Of a stretch of DNA of 64,000 nucleotides, positions 17,357 through 25,978 are shown piece after piece. The translations under genes were made by a program, and so were the position numbers. Under the pieces are notes generated by a model. The model searched no databases. It worked only from the letters and a program-made list of their open reading frames with translations, and was not told the origin of the DNA. Each line of letters begins with the position of its first letter. Position 1 is the first letter of the stretch. This stretch comes from UBA2336 sp046294915 (lineage in GTDB: Bacteria; Bacteroidota; Bacteroidia; Cytophagales; Cyclobacteriaceae). The stretch lies in assembly GCA_046294915.1 (NCBI GenBank), contig JBKBOE010000003.1, forward strand, positions 11,066-75,065, in the 5' to 3' direction.

Positions 17357-17608
17357 ATGGTCCTTCTCCGATTCATCCTCATTGCCTTTAATGTGGTGGT
17401 AGTAACTTATCTGGTGTACCGGCTTTTTATCGTTATACGGGAGCCCGTCATCCGGTGGAAAAAGATCTTGGTGGTTAGTGCGGGTTTACTGCTTCTATTC
17501 TCGCCCTTTAGCATGTTTTTCAACATCTTCAGGCCCTCCATGCAGTATTTCCTGATTTACCCCGTGGCTATTGCTTTGTTCCTGTACTTAATCCGTGAGG
17601 TAAAATAA
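17357..17608 (+). CDS. Small integral membrane protein
   Basis: 83 residues with three likely membrane helices (FILIAFNVVVVTYLVYRLFIV, ILVVSAGLLLLFSPFSMFF, YFLIYPVAIALFLYLI). No soluble domain and no recognised family. It is transcribed divergently from ispD, and its stop is 8 bp from the convergent queA stop. The hydrophobic pattern and exact fit between neighbours support it as real. Confidence 0.6.
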   Translation: MVLLRFILIAFNVVVVTYLVYRLFIVIREPVIRWKKILVVSAGLLLLFSPFSMFFNIFRPSMQYFLIYPVAIALFLYLIREVK

Positions 17609-17615
17609 CGTTTTG

Positions 17616-18662
17616 TCAGATGATCAGCATGGAGTCACCATAGGTAAGGAATTTATACTTTTCCTTCTTGGCAACTTTGTAAGCCTCCATAATGAGTTCG
17701 TATCCTCCAAATGCTGCGGCCATCATAAGCAGGGTTGACTCCGGCATATGAAAGTTGGTGATCATGGCATTGCAGATTTTGAAATCGTATGGTGGAAAAA
17801 TAAATTTATCTGTCCATCCTTCCCTGGCTTTCAATCGGTTGGTAGCCGATACGGATGACTCAAGTGCACGGGCCACGGTAGTGCCGATGGCGCATACCCT
17901 GTTTTTGTTTTCAAGTGCTTTGTTAACCTTGGCAACACAGTCGGTACCCACAATAAAGTTTTCCGAGTCCATTTTGTGTTTGGTCAGATCTTCAACATCT
18001 ACATTGCGAAATGTACCCAGCCCGATGTGCAACGTTATGTAAGCCATATCTACACCCTTAAGTTGCAGCCGTTTAACCAGTTGGCGGGTAAAGTGCATGC
18101 CGGCTGTGGGTGCCGAAACTGCGCCTTTGTGTTTTGCGAATATCGTTTGAAAGCGTTCTTTATCTTCTGGCTCAATTTTGCGCTTAATGTATTTGGGCAA
18201 CGGAGTTTCGCCCAGGGTTTCGATTACTTTGTCGAATGCGGCAGCATCACCATCAAAAAGAAAGCGTATGGTACGGCCCCGTGATGTGGTGTTATCAATT
18301 ACTTCAGCCACCAGGTCGCCATTGCCAAAATAGAGCTTGTTGCCTACACGTATTTTCCGGGCAGGGTCAACCAGCACGTCCCACAGGTGCATTTCAGCAT
18401 TCAGCTCACGCAGCAGGAATACTTCAATTTTGGCTCCGGTTTTTTCTTTTCTTCCATACAAGCGAGCCGGGAAAACCATGGTGTCGTTAGCAACCATAAT
18501 ATCACCCGTTCCAAAATAGCTCACAATGTCTTTGAAAATTTTATGCTCGATTTTACCCGTTTCCTTGTGGATAACCATCATGCGCGACTCATCACGGTTT
18601 TCGGCAGGGCGTAAGGCAATGAGGTTGTTGGGAAGGTCGAACTTAAATTCAGATAGCTTCAT
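17616..18662 (-). CDS. queA: tRNA queuosine synthesis enzyme QueA
   Basis: 348-residue S-adenosylmethionine:tRNA ribosyltransferase-isomerase. It transfers and isomerises the ribosyl part of SAM onto 7-aminomethyl-7-deazaguanine in tRNA to form epoxyqueuosine. Conserved segments include FDLPNNLIALRPAENRDESR, the SAPTAGMHFT motif, YITLHIGLGTFRNV and ITNFHMPESTLLMM. Length is standard. A promoter-like TATTTTTG lies on its strand at 18720-18713. Other queuosine genes are not in this window. Confidence 0.96.
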   Translation of the reverse strand: MKLSEFKFDLPNNLIALRPAENRDESRMMVIHKETGKIEHKIFKDIVSYFGTGDIMVANDTMVFPARLYGRKEKTGAKIEVFLLRELNAEMHLWDVLVDPARKIRVGNKLYFGNGDLVAEVIDNTTSRGRTIRFLFDGDAAAFDKVIETLGETPLPKYIKRKIEPEDKERFQTIFAKHKGAVSAPTAGMHFTRQLVKRLQLKGVDMAYITLHIGLGTFRNVDVEDLTKHKMDSENFIVGTDCVAKVNKALENKNRVCAIGTTVARALESSVSATNRLKAREGWTDKFIFPPYDFKICNAMITNFHMPESTLLMMAAAFGGYELIMEAYKVAKKEKYKFLTYGDSMLII

Positions 18663-18866
18663 AATTTTGAAAGCAAAGTATGCCCAATGAACAGTTTATT
18701 TTTTTAAGGTTGCAAAAATAAGCCAATCCCTGAGATTTGCGAAGCCGGTTGCGGTTTTAGTTAAGGCTTTGTGTAACAACTAACCGTGTTTTTGAGTCCA
18801 TATAGCGTAATTACCGGGCCTGATAGCCGACTAACCCAAGGCTTGTAACCCGCGTTAGATACCATC

Positions 18867-20129
18867 ATGTTTACCCTGCGTCAGATATACGAAAGTTTCC
18901 GGTTTGCCTGGAAGGCCCTTAAATCAAACCTTTTACGCACTATTCTTAGTTTGCTGGGTGTAACTATTGGCATTTTCGCCATCATTACTGTTTTAACCCT
19001 GGTTGATTCTCTGGAGAAAAACATAAAAGATAGCCTGAATTTTATCGGAAGCGGAGTTATTTATGTAGAGAAATGGCCATGGTTGGCCGACAATGATGGC
19101 CAGTATAAATGGTGGGAATTCTGGAGACGCCCTACACCTTCATATGCAGAGTACAAGATGCTTCAGCAAAATTTAAAGCACGCAAGCGCTATTGCAATAA
19201 CCGCTGATCGCAGTAACATGATTATAAAACGCAATAATAACAGCATTGGCCAGGTGCGCCTGGTAGGGGGCAGTGAGAATTATGAAAAGATATATGACGT
19301 ACCGGTTGAAAAGGGGCGTTATCTGACCCTTGATGAACTTGGTGCAGGTCGCAATGTGGCGGTAATTGGCTTTCAGGTGGCGAAAGCGTTGTTCATGAAC
19401 GATGAAGATCCAATTGGCAAAACCATAAAAATTAAAAATGTACAGTTTAATGTAGTAGGTGTTGTTAAAGAGGAAGGTGCCGGCTTTTTTGGCAATAACA
19501 GCAACGATTACGGTGTGATCATACCGTATTCTGCATTCAGAAAACTGTATCAAACCGGAACCGGGCGGTGGAATGAAACCGAGTCCTCTATTGGAATCAA
19601 AGGGTTTGATACGGATATCGGGTTGGTGGAACTTGAAAATGAGGTGCGCGGCATGCTTCGCGGAAAGCGTGGCATACGGCCAACACAAAAAGACAACTTT
19701 GCCATTAATCGCCCGGAAGCCATTATGAACGTGATCAGCGGGGTGTTTGATGTGGTCGGTATAGCAGGCTGGATTATCGGAGGATTCTCCATGCTGGTGG
19801 GTGGGTTTGGTATTGCCAACATTATGTTTGTATCCGTGAAGGAGCGCACCCCCATCATCGGATTACAAAAGTCGATGGGTGCTAAGAACTATTTTATCTT
19901 GTTTCAATTCCTGTTTGAAGCGGTATTTCTGAGCATGATTGGCGGCCTGGCGGGGTTGTTCCTCACATTTTTGATAACGCTTCTTCCGATGGGGACCCTG
20001 GTAATTACCCTATCGGTTAAAAATGTTATTCTCGGCCTGGGGGTGTCAAGTGTTATCGGATTAGTTTCCGGAATAGTTCCTGCAGCGGTAGCTGCCCGGC
20101 TTGACCCGGTTATTGCCATCAGGGCCTGA
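18867..20129 (+). CDS. MacB/FtsX-type ABC transporter permease
   Basis: 420-residue permease with one N-terminal membrane helix (LRTILSLLGVTIGIFAIITVLTL), a large periplasmic domain (about 45-275) and three C-terminal helices ending in AAVAARLDPVIAIRA, the MacB/FtsX topology. Proteins of this type act as mechanotransducers for lipoprotein, peptide or drug export and need a partner ATPase. No ATPase or membrane-fusion gene is adjacent, so the partner is encoded elsewhere. The roughly 200 bp upstream show no clear promoter. Confidence 0.88.
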   Translation: MFTLRQIYESFRFAWKALKSNLLRTILSLLGVTIGIFAIITVLTLVDSLEKNIKDSLNFIGSGVIYVEKWPWLADNDGQYKWWEFWRRPTPSYAEYKMLQQNLKHASAIAITADRSNMIIKRNNNSIGQVRLVGGSENYEKIYDVPVEKGRYLTLDELGAGRNVAVIGFQVAKALFMNDEDPIGKTIKIKNVQFNVVGVVKEEGAGFFGNNSNDYGVIIPYSAFRKLYQTGTGRWNETESSIGIKGFDTDIGLVELENEVRGMLRGKRGIRPTQKDNFAINRPEAIMNVISGVFDVVGIAGWIIGGFSMLVGGFGIANIMFVSVKERTPIIGLQKSMGAKNYFILFQFLFEAVFLSMIGGLAGLFLTFLITLLPMGTLVITLSVKNVILGLGVSSVIGLVSGIVPAAVAARLDPVIAIRA

Positions 20130-20149
20130 GAGAGTTTGGCAACAGTTTT

Positions 20150-21175
20150 TTAATTCTCTTCCCTTGATTTTTTTCCTTCCGAGCCACTCAGTTTTTCCTT
20201 GATTTTCTTTTCGAGTTCCTCCATCAGTTCGGGGTTATCTTCGATGAGTTGTTTTACGGCATCGCGACCCTGCCCCAGCTTGTTTCCATCGTAGGAGAAC
20301 CACGATCCGGATTTCTGAAGGACATTTAATTCAACACCCAGGTCAACAATTTCACCTGATTTAGAGATGCCCCGGCCATACATAATATCAAATTCAACCA
20401 CCTTAAACGGAGGAGCAACTTTATTCTTTACCACCTTTACTTTAACGCGGTTACCGGTAATGTCATCGGCAGCTTCTTTAATTTGTCCGATTCTGCGGAT
20501 ATCCAGCCTGACGGAAGCATAAAATTTAAGCGCATTACCCCCGGTAGTGGTTTCGGGATTGCCGAACATAATGCCGATTTTTTCGCGCAACTGGTTGATG
20601 AACACACATGCGCAGCCTGTTTTGCTTATGGTACCTGTAAGTTTTCTCAAAGCCTGCGACATAAGTCTTGCCTGCAAACCCATTTTGCTGTCGCCCATTT
20701 CGCCTTCCAGTTCGCCTTTGGGTACAAGAGCCGCCACCGAGTCAATTACAATAATGTCTATCGCGCCTGAGCGGATCAGGTGATCGGCAATTTCCAGCGC
20801 TTGTTCGCCATTGTCGGGTTGCGAAATCAGCAGGTTTTCGGTATCGATGCCTAGCTTTTCGGCATAGGCTTTATCAAAGGCGTGTTCGGCATCAATGAAA
20901 GCGGCAATTCCACCCTTTTTCTGTGCCTCGGCAATCATGTGCATCGTTAATGTGGTTTTGCCGGAAGATTCAGGCCCATAGATTTCAGTTACCCGGCCGC
21001 GTGGAATACCGCCAATGCCCAGCGCAATATCCAGCCCGATGGAGCCGGTTGAGATAGCCGGTATATCCATAATTTTCTCATCACTCAATTTCATTACGGC
21101 TCCCTTGCCATAGGTCTTTTCAAGTTTATCGATGGTTAGCTGAAGGGCCTTAAACTTTTCTTTTGTGTCGCTCAT
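20150..21175 (-). CDS. recA: Recombinase A
   Basis: 341-residue DNA recombinase that coats single-stranded DNA, drives strand exchange and triggers SOS-type responses. Walker A is GPESSGKT (67-74). The L1/L2 regions include QALRKLTGTISKTG and INQLREKIGIMFGNPETTTGGNALKFY, and the C-terminus is a charged tail. The start is the ATG at 21175 (MSDTKEKFKAL). The longer reading to 21313 runs through the promoter and is not conserved. No intein or LexA-type operator was seen. Confidence 0.98.
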   Translation of the reverse strand: MSDTKEKFKALQLTIDKLEKTYGKGAVMKLSDEKIMDIPAISTGSIGLDIALGIGGIPRGRVTEIYGPESSGKTTLTMHMIAEAQKKGGIAAFIDAEHAFDKAYAEKLGIDTENLLISQPDNGEQALEIADHLIRSGAIDIIVIDSVAALVPKGELEGEMGDSKMGLQARLMSQALRKLTGTISKTGCACVFINQLREKIGIMFGNPETTTGGNALKFYASVRLDIRRIGQIKEAADDITGNRVKVKVVKNKVAPPFKVVEFDIMYGRGISKSGEIVDLGVELNVLQKSGSWFSYDGNKLGQGRDAVKQLIEDNPELMEELEKKIKEKLSGSEGKKSREEN

Positions 21176-21225
21176 AAAATAAGAATACAGTAATTGGGTT
21201 GTAATTCGTTTCTTGAATGTCGGGT

Positions 21226-21256
21226 TGAAATTACTACTCTCACCCCCAAAAACAAA
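21226..21256 (-). promoter_or_regulatory. Putative recA promoter
   Basis: On the minus strand TTTG (21256-21253), 19 bp, then TAATTTCA (21233-21226), one base off the TAnnTTTG box. It supports the recA start at 21175. Confidence 0.4.
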
Positions 21257-21335
21257 TGTGTTTTTCGAAGTGCGACAAAACTTGTCAGCTGGTCTGAGTC
21301 GGGCAATTCGCATAACTTGCCAACGTTTGCTTTCT

Positions 21336-22361
21336 ATGGTAAAGAAAATATTGCTTACGGTATTGGTTTTCTTTTTTGCCCTGGGGTTGGTTTATTATGA
21401 CCTGCTAAGTTATGGCTTGCGGCAAGCGGTTGGTCAGCTCAATATCATTTTAAAGGCAAGACCCATCCATGAGGTACTTGCCGATCCGGAGTTTCCTGAT
21501 TCACTGAAACAAAAACTCGTTCTTGTTGATGCCATACGTCAATTTGCAATTGATTCATTGGGTTTGAAGGACACCAAAAACTACCGGACTGTTTACGATC
21601 AGCAAGGCAAGGAGATAATGTGGGTGGTTACCGCATGCGAGCCGTTCATGCTGGTGGAGAAGCAATGGGAGTTTCCGGTGTTGGGGGCGGTTCCGTACAA
21701 AGGTTATTTCAACAAAGAACTTGCCCTGGAGGAGCAGGCACAACTTGAAAAAGCAGGATGGGATGTGAGCATCCGAAATCCTGGCGGCTGGTCAACGCTG
21801 GGTTGGTTTACCGATCCCATTCTGAGTACGATGCTGGAGCGCAATGAAGGTGACCTGGCCAGTCTGATTATTCACGAGATGGTACACGCTACCATTTTTG
21901 TGAAAGACAGTGTTGACTTTAACGAGAACCTGGCTTCCTTTATTGGCGATCGGGGAGCAGAACAGTTTTTGATGTACTACTTTGGCCAGGACAGCAAAGA
22001 ATACCAGCAGTTTATTCTGGAAGATAAAGAGTTCTGGGCTTATGCCGAACATATGCTCCGGGGCTTCAATTACCTGGACAGTTTGTATACGACCATTCAA
22101 GACCTCCCGACTGAAAAAAAATTGGAAGCCAAGACTATAGCCATTGGCAGGATCATTCAAACAGCAGATACCCTGAACCTCTCTACATTAAGTAAGCCAT
22201 CAGAACTCTACAAGAGCAAGCTTCCAAACAACGCATTCTTTATGGGTTTTAAAAGGTACCGGTCGCGGCAGGATGATTTTTTGGAGGAATGGAAAAGCAG
22301 GTTTAACAGCGATTTAAAAAAGTACATCCGCCACCTGGCAACGGCTTATCCGTTTCTCTAA
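21336..22361 (+). CDS. Putative aminopeptidase (PF10023-like metalloprotease)
   Basis: 341 residues with an N-terminal membrane or signal helix (ILLTVLVFFFALGLVYYDLL). The zinc-site motif is IIHEMVHATIFVKDSVDFNENLASFIG, in which HExxH and the downstream Glu give metal ligands; this arrangement is typical of the family annotated as putative aminopeptidase. It likely faces the periplasm. The start is the ATG at 21336, because the longer frame from 21213 covers the divergent recA promoter. The substrate is unknown. Confidence 0.82.
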   Translation: MVKKILLTVLVFFFALGLVYYDLLSYGLRQAVGQLNIILKARPIHEVLADPEFPDSLKQKLVLVDAIRQFAIDSLGLKDTKNYRTVYDQQGKEIMWVVTACEPFMLVEKQWEFPVLGAVPYKGYFNKELALEEQAQLEKAGWDVSIRNPGGWSTLGWFTDPILSTMLERNEGDLASLIIHEMVHATIFVKDSVDFNENLASFIGDRGAEQFLMYYFGQDSKEYQQFILEDKEFWAYAEHMLRGFNYLDSLYTTIQDLPTEKKLEAKTIAIGRIIQTADTLNLSTLSKPSELYKSKLPNNAFFMGFKRYRSRQDDFLEEWKSRFNSDLKKYIRHLATAYPFL

Positions 22362-22432
22362 GACCATGTTTAGCAGCGGATTAAGGAATTGTTAATATTA
22401 AGTGAGCGGTTTTTTAAGGATCGTTTTCTGCC

Positions 22433-22440
22433 TACTTTTG
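22433..22440 (+). promoter_or_regulatory. Putative -7 box of the PhoB-like gene
   Basis: TACTTTTG fits TAnnTTTG and lies 19 bp before the ATG at 22459. The -33 side is only T-rich (about 22410-22416). Confidence 0.4.
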
Positions 22441-22458
22441 AGAAGAAAATCATGAATT

Positions 22459-23148
22459 ATGGCAAACAAGCCGGTACACAAAGTGCTTGTGGTTGACGAT
22501 GAAGAACCCATACAGGAGCTTCTTAAATATAATCTGGAAAAGAGCGGGTACGAAGTAAAAACAGCCGGTGACGGATCAAAGGCGGTAGAAATTGCCCGTA
22601 AGTTTCAGCCCGACCTGGTGTTGCTTGATATTATGATGCCTAAAATGGATGGGGTTGAAACGTGCAGGCTTTTGCGTGAACTGCCTGAACTTCAAAAAAC
22701 ATTCATCGTTTTTTTAACCGCCCGTTCAGAAGAATATTCCGAGGTAGCTGCCTTCGACATAGGTGCTGATGATTATATTACGAAGCCCATAAAGCCACGA
22801 GCGCTGGTGAGCCGAATTGGGGCGCTTTTCAGGAGAGATCATAAAAAATCAGGCAGTTCGAATGCTATTTCTATTGGTGACTTAACGATTGATCGCACCA
22901 GCTATACAATTAAAGTAAAAGACCGGGAAATTAACCTGCCCAAAAAAGAGTTTGAATTGCTTTATTTTCTGGCACAGAATCCGAACAAGGTATTCAGCCG
23001 GGAAGACCTTTTGCAGAACATTTGGGGTTCAGATGTTTATGTGCTGGCGCGCACGGTTGATGTGCACATCCGAAAAGTAAGGGAGAAAATTGGAGAAGAC
23101 TACATTACCACTGTTAAAGGTGTGGGCTATAAATTCAGCCTGAATTGA
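22459..23148 (+). CDS. OmpR/PhoB-family response regulator
   Basis: 229-residue regulator. The receiver domain has VVDDEE (11-16), phospho-acceptor D57 in LVLLDIMMPKMDG and the Lys in YITKPIKPR. The C-terminal winged-helix DNA-binding domain includes FELLYFLAQNPNKVFSREDLLQNIWG and RTVDVHIRKVREKIGEDYITTVKGVGYKF. A sensor kinase gene follows after 71 bp. The pair resembles PhoB/PhoR or VicR/VicK systems, but the signal cannot be told from sequence. Confidence 0.95.
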   Translation: MANKPVHKVLVVDDEEPIQELLKYNLEKSGYEVKTAGDGSKAVEIARKFQPDLVLLDIMMPKMDGVETCRLLRELPELQKTFIVFLTARSEEYSEVAAFDIGADDYITKPIKPRALVSRIGALFRRDHKKSGSSNAISIGDLTIDRTSYTIKVKDREINLPKKEFELLYFLAQNPNKVFSREDLLQNIWGSDVYVLARTVDVHIRKVREKIGEDYITTVKGVGYKFSLN

Positions 23149-23219
23149 TTGAACAGGGGCAATCTGCCGGTATTCAGGCGCAGTATTGAATTTTGAGTTT
23201 TAAATCTTGAATTTGCTGC

Positions 23220-24272
23220 ATGGTTTATAGTTCAAGGGTATTGGCCCTTTCGCTGGCAGTCAGCATTTCTGTCATAACAACGCTGTTTCTTTTGTTGATG
23301 GACGTGAGCCATACGGTGTTGCTGGTGGCTTTCTTTATCAGTTTTTCAGTGTCCTACCTGCTAACATTCATTGTGCTTGAGTTTCTTATTTTCCGCGAGA
23401 TAAGAAAAATCTACAAACTCATGGAAAAACTCAGAAAGAAGGAATTGAATAAGATTAAGAAACAGAAATCGGGCATATTTAATCCCCTTGAGAACATCAA
23501 TGAAGAGATCTACTCATTTGCCGAGCTTAAACAAAAGGAGATTGATGAACTGAGAAAACTGGAAGCCTTTCGGAAGGAATTTATAGCCGATGTTTCGCAC
23601 GAATTGAAAACGCCCATTTTCGCTGCCCAGGGCTTTGTGCACACCTTGCTGGATGGTGCCATGGATGATAAATCGGTTCGCAATAAATTTTTAAAAAAAG
23701 CCGCAAAGAGCCTTGATGGACTGGATGCGCTCGTACAGGATCTCCTCACCTTGTCGCACATTGAAACCGGCCAGATAAAAATGCACTTTGAAACGATAGA
23801 CCTTTATAAACTTACCGAAGAAGTATTTGAACAACTGGAGGAAAAGGCGCAGAAGCGAAACATCAGGCTGCGAATTGAAAGCGATCAGCAGAAAGTAAAT
23901 GTATATGCCGACTGGCAGCGCATTTATCAGGTCATGAGCAACCTGGTAATGAATGCCATCAAACACTCCTTCGAAGGAGGTGAAGTGGTGGTTCGGTTCG
24001 AGATTGGAAATAAAAATGTGGTTACCCATGTTCGCGATTTTGGAGAAGGCATACCGCCTGAACACCTTACCCGCATCTTTGAGCGGTTCTACCGGGTTGA
24101 TAAAAGCCGTAGCCGCGAAAAGGGGGGCACTGGTTTAGGCCTTGCCATTGTAAAGCACATCCTGGAAAATCACAACACGAAAGCAGAAGTAAAAAGTGAG
24201 CCCAACAAGGGTGCGGACTTTAGTTTTAAATTGCCCCGCGTTAAACCAGGTTCGGCCGAGCCAGGTAATTAA
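23220..24272 (+). CDS. PhoR-like sensor histidine kinase
   Basis: 350-residue membrane kinase with two N-terminal helices joined by a very short loop (LALSLAVSISVITTLFLLLMD and VAFFISFSVSYLLTFIVLEFL). It has almost no periplasmic sensor and may sense within the membrane or through a partner. H127 in DVSHELKTP is the phosphorylation site. The ATPase domain has NLVMNAIKHS, RDFGEGIPPEHLTRIFERFYRVDKSRS and GGTGLGLAIVKH. It pairs with the upstream PhoB-like regulator and is followed by an unrelated rluA-type gene. Confidence 0.93.
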   Translation: MVYSSRVLALSLAVSISVITTLFLLLMDVSHTVLLVAFFISFSVSYLLTFIVLEFLIFREIRKIYKLMEKLRKKELNKIKKQKSGIFNPLENINEEIYSFAELKQKEIDELRKLEAFRKEFIADVSHELKTPIFAAQGFVHTLLDGAMDDKSVRNKFLKKAAKSLDGLDALVQDLLTLSHIETGQIKMHFETIDLYKLTEEVFEQLEEKAQKRNIRLRIESDQQKVNVYADWQRIYQVMSNLVMNAIKHSFEGGEVVVRFEIGNKNVVTHVRDFGEGIPPEHLTRIFERFYRVDKSRSREKGGTGLGLAIVKHILENHNTKAEVKSEPNKGADFSFKLPRVKPGSAEPGN

Positions 24273-24287
24273 TTTTCGCCAGCATTT

Positions 24288-25004
24288 GTGAACAATAAAA
24301 TTCGATTTGATTCCCTTATTCTTTGGCAGGATGAAGATTACATCGGAATAAATAAACCCCCGTTTATTGCAACCCTGGAAGACCGGAATGAGCCGACTAA
24401 CCTGCTTGCCCTGGCAAAGACGTACTTACCTGATGCACAGGCATGCCACCGGTTAGATAAGCATACATCAGGAATACTGGTATTTGCCAAAAACCCCTTG
24501 GCGTACCGCCACCTGAGTTTGCAATTTCAAAACCGTGAGGTAACGAAAGTGTACCACGCGGTATGCGATGGCATTCATCGGTTCGATAACCTAATGGTTG
24601 ACCTGCCAGTTTTGAAGCAGAATGATGGCCGTGTGAAAATCAGCAAGAATGAGGGAAAACAAGCCCAAACCCGATTTCGTACATTAAAAGCATTTCGCAG
24701 CCACACGCTTGTAGAATGCCAGCCGATAACCGGGCGCATGCACCAGATTCGTGTACACTTAGCCTCTCTTGGAGCGCCAATAACAGGTGATGAATTATAT
24801 GGCGGTAAGCCATTTTTTCTCTCCTCGGTAAAAAGGGCATTCAGTCTAAAGAAGTTTACAGAGGAGCAGCCACTTATCAAACGCATGGCGCTGCACGCGG
24901 TGACCCTCGTTTTTAAAAACCAGAGTGGATTACGGATATCACTGGAAGCCCCTTATCCTAAAGATATGAAGGCCCTGCTCAGGCAACTGGAAAATAGCCG
25001 ATAG
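24288..25004 (+). CDS. RluA-family RNA pseudouridine synthase
   Basis: 238-residue enzyme that isomerises specific uridines in rRNA or tRNA. The catalytic Asp lies in CHRLDKHTSGILVFAKN, and the family blocks ITGRMHQIRVHLASLGAPITGDELYGG and MALHAVTLVF are present. There is no S4 domain. It starts with GTG at 24288, 15 bp after the kinase stop. The site modified (RluA, RluC/D or TruC type) cannot be decided. The short form is closest to RluA/TruC-like proteins. Confidence 0.9.
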   Translation: MNNKIRFDSLILWQDEDYIGINKPPFIATLEDRNEPTNLLALAKTYLPDAQACHRLDKHTSGILVFAKNPLAYRHLSLQFQNREVTKVYHAVCDGIHRFDNLMVDLPVLKQNDGRVKISKNEGKQAQTRFRTLKAFRSHTLVECQPITGRMHQIRVHLASLGAPITGDELYGGKPFFLSSVKRAFSLKKFTEEQPLIKRMALHAVTLVFKNQSGLRISLEAPYPKDMKALLRQLENSR

Positions 25005-25045
25005 GATAATCCGTGTTATACAAAATCCTCAAAATTCTAAGTCCA

Positions 25046-25077
25046 TTTGTATTTAAGGCCTCATCCGTTTACCTTTG
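25046..25077 (+). promoter_or_regulatory. Promoter of the rplM-rpsI-rpsB-tsf genes
   Basis: TTTG (25046-25049), 20 bp, TACCTTTG (25070-25077): an excellent match to the Bacteroidota consensus. A TTG at 25075 that could extend rplM lies inside this box, so translation must start downstream. Confidence 0.7.
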
Positions 25078-25128
25078 TGTCCCTTTTTTAAGGAAGGGTT
25101 CATTTTATTGATTTTTAACGCAAAAAAC

Positions 25129-25572
25129 GTGGATCATCAGAGCTATAAAACGGTTTTCGCCAACAAGGCATCAGTAGAGAAAGGCTGGGTGCTGGTTGAT
25201 GCTAAAGACAAAGTATTAGGCCGGGTTGCCAGCCAGGTAGCCGGTATTATCCGTGGAAAACACAAAACCAGCTATACACCGCATACCGATTGTGGTGATC
25301 ATGTGGTAGTTATTAATGCCGATAAAGTGAGGATGACAGGTAAAAAGTGGACTGACCGGGTAATCTTTACTCACTCCGGGTACAATGGTGGCCAGCGTGA
25401 GCACACACCGGCACAAATCCGCTCCAAACATCCTGAGCGACTGGTTGAACATGCTGTTCGGGGCATGCTTCCAAAAAACCGATTGGGCCGGGAATTGTTC
25501 CGCAGCCTGCACGTTTATGCCGGAACCGAACATCCGCACACCGCACAGCAACCAAAAGAAATAAAGTTTTAA
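25129..25572 (+). CDS. rplM: 50S ribosomal protein L13
   Basis: 147-residue ribosomal protein of the large subunit, an early assembly protein binding 23S rRNA. Conserved segments: WVLVDAKDKVLGRVASQVAGIIRGKHK, DCGDHVVVINADKVRMTGKKW and AVRGMLPKNRLGRELFRSLHVYAG. The start is GTG at 25129 (protein begins VDHQSYKTVFANK, as in relatives). Upstream in-frame codons lie in the promoter. rpsI follows after 3 bp, the usual pairing. Confidence 0.96.
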   Translation: MDHQSYKTVFANKASVEKGWVLVDAKDKVLGRVASQVAGIIRGKHKTSYTPHTDCGDHVVVINADKVRMTGKKWTDRVIFTHSGYNGGQREHTPAQIRSKHPERLVEHAVRGMLPKNRLGRELFRSLHVYAGTEHPHTAQQPKEIKF

Positions 25573-25575
25573 TAC

Positions 25576-25962
25576 ATGGAGATTGTCAACGCAACGGGTA
25601 GAAGAAAAACTTCTGTAGCCAGGGTTTACGTAACCCCGGGGAATGTTTAAATAAATGTAAACGCCCGTGATCTCAAAGAGTACTTCCTTTCTGAGATTCA
25701 CCAGACACTGGTTAAGCAGCCCCTTGTGGCGCTTAAAGCCGAGAACCAATACGATGTTTCAGTTAATGTTGAAGGGGGTGGCATTAAAGGCCAGGCCGAG
25801 GCCGTTCGCCTTGGAATTGCCCGCGCACTTGTACAGGTTAACGGGGAAAACAAGCCGGTGCTTCGCAAAGAAGGCTTCGTAACCCGCGACAGCCGGATGG
25901 TAGAACGTAAAAAGTATGGTCGCAGAAAGGCAAGGAGGAGATTCCAATTCAGCAAACGTTAA
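25576..25962 (+). CDS. rpsI: 30S ribosomal protein S9, interrupted by an in-frame TAA at codon 25
   Basis: The frame from the ATG at 25576 encodes MEIVNATGRRKTSVARVYVTP, then GNV, TAA at 25648-25650, then INVNARDLKEYF and the rest of S9 through the conserved end ERKKYGRRKARRRFQFSKR. That end places its last Arg in the ribosomal P site. Total length is 128 codons, normal for S9, and there is no frameshift. A single C-to-T change from CAA (Gln) would make the stop. S9 is essential or nearly so and no second copy is in the window. I infer an assembly or sequencing error, or a true readthrough site. TAA is used as a normal stop by neighbouring genes. Confidence 0.9.
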
Positions 25963-25978
25963 CCGGAAACATTTAGAC

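Noticed and set aside
23953..24138. Overlapping ORF inside the PhoR-like kinase gene
   Set aside because: Alternative frame of a well-conserved ATPase domain.
25075..25128. N-terminal extension of rplM from TTG 25075
   Set aside because: The codon lies within the -7 box of the promoter, and relatives start near the GTG at 25129.
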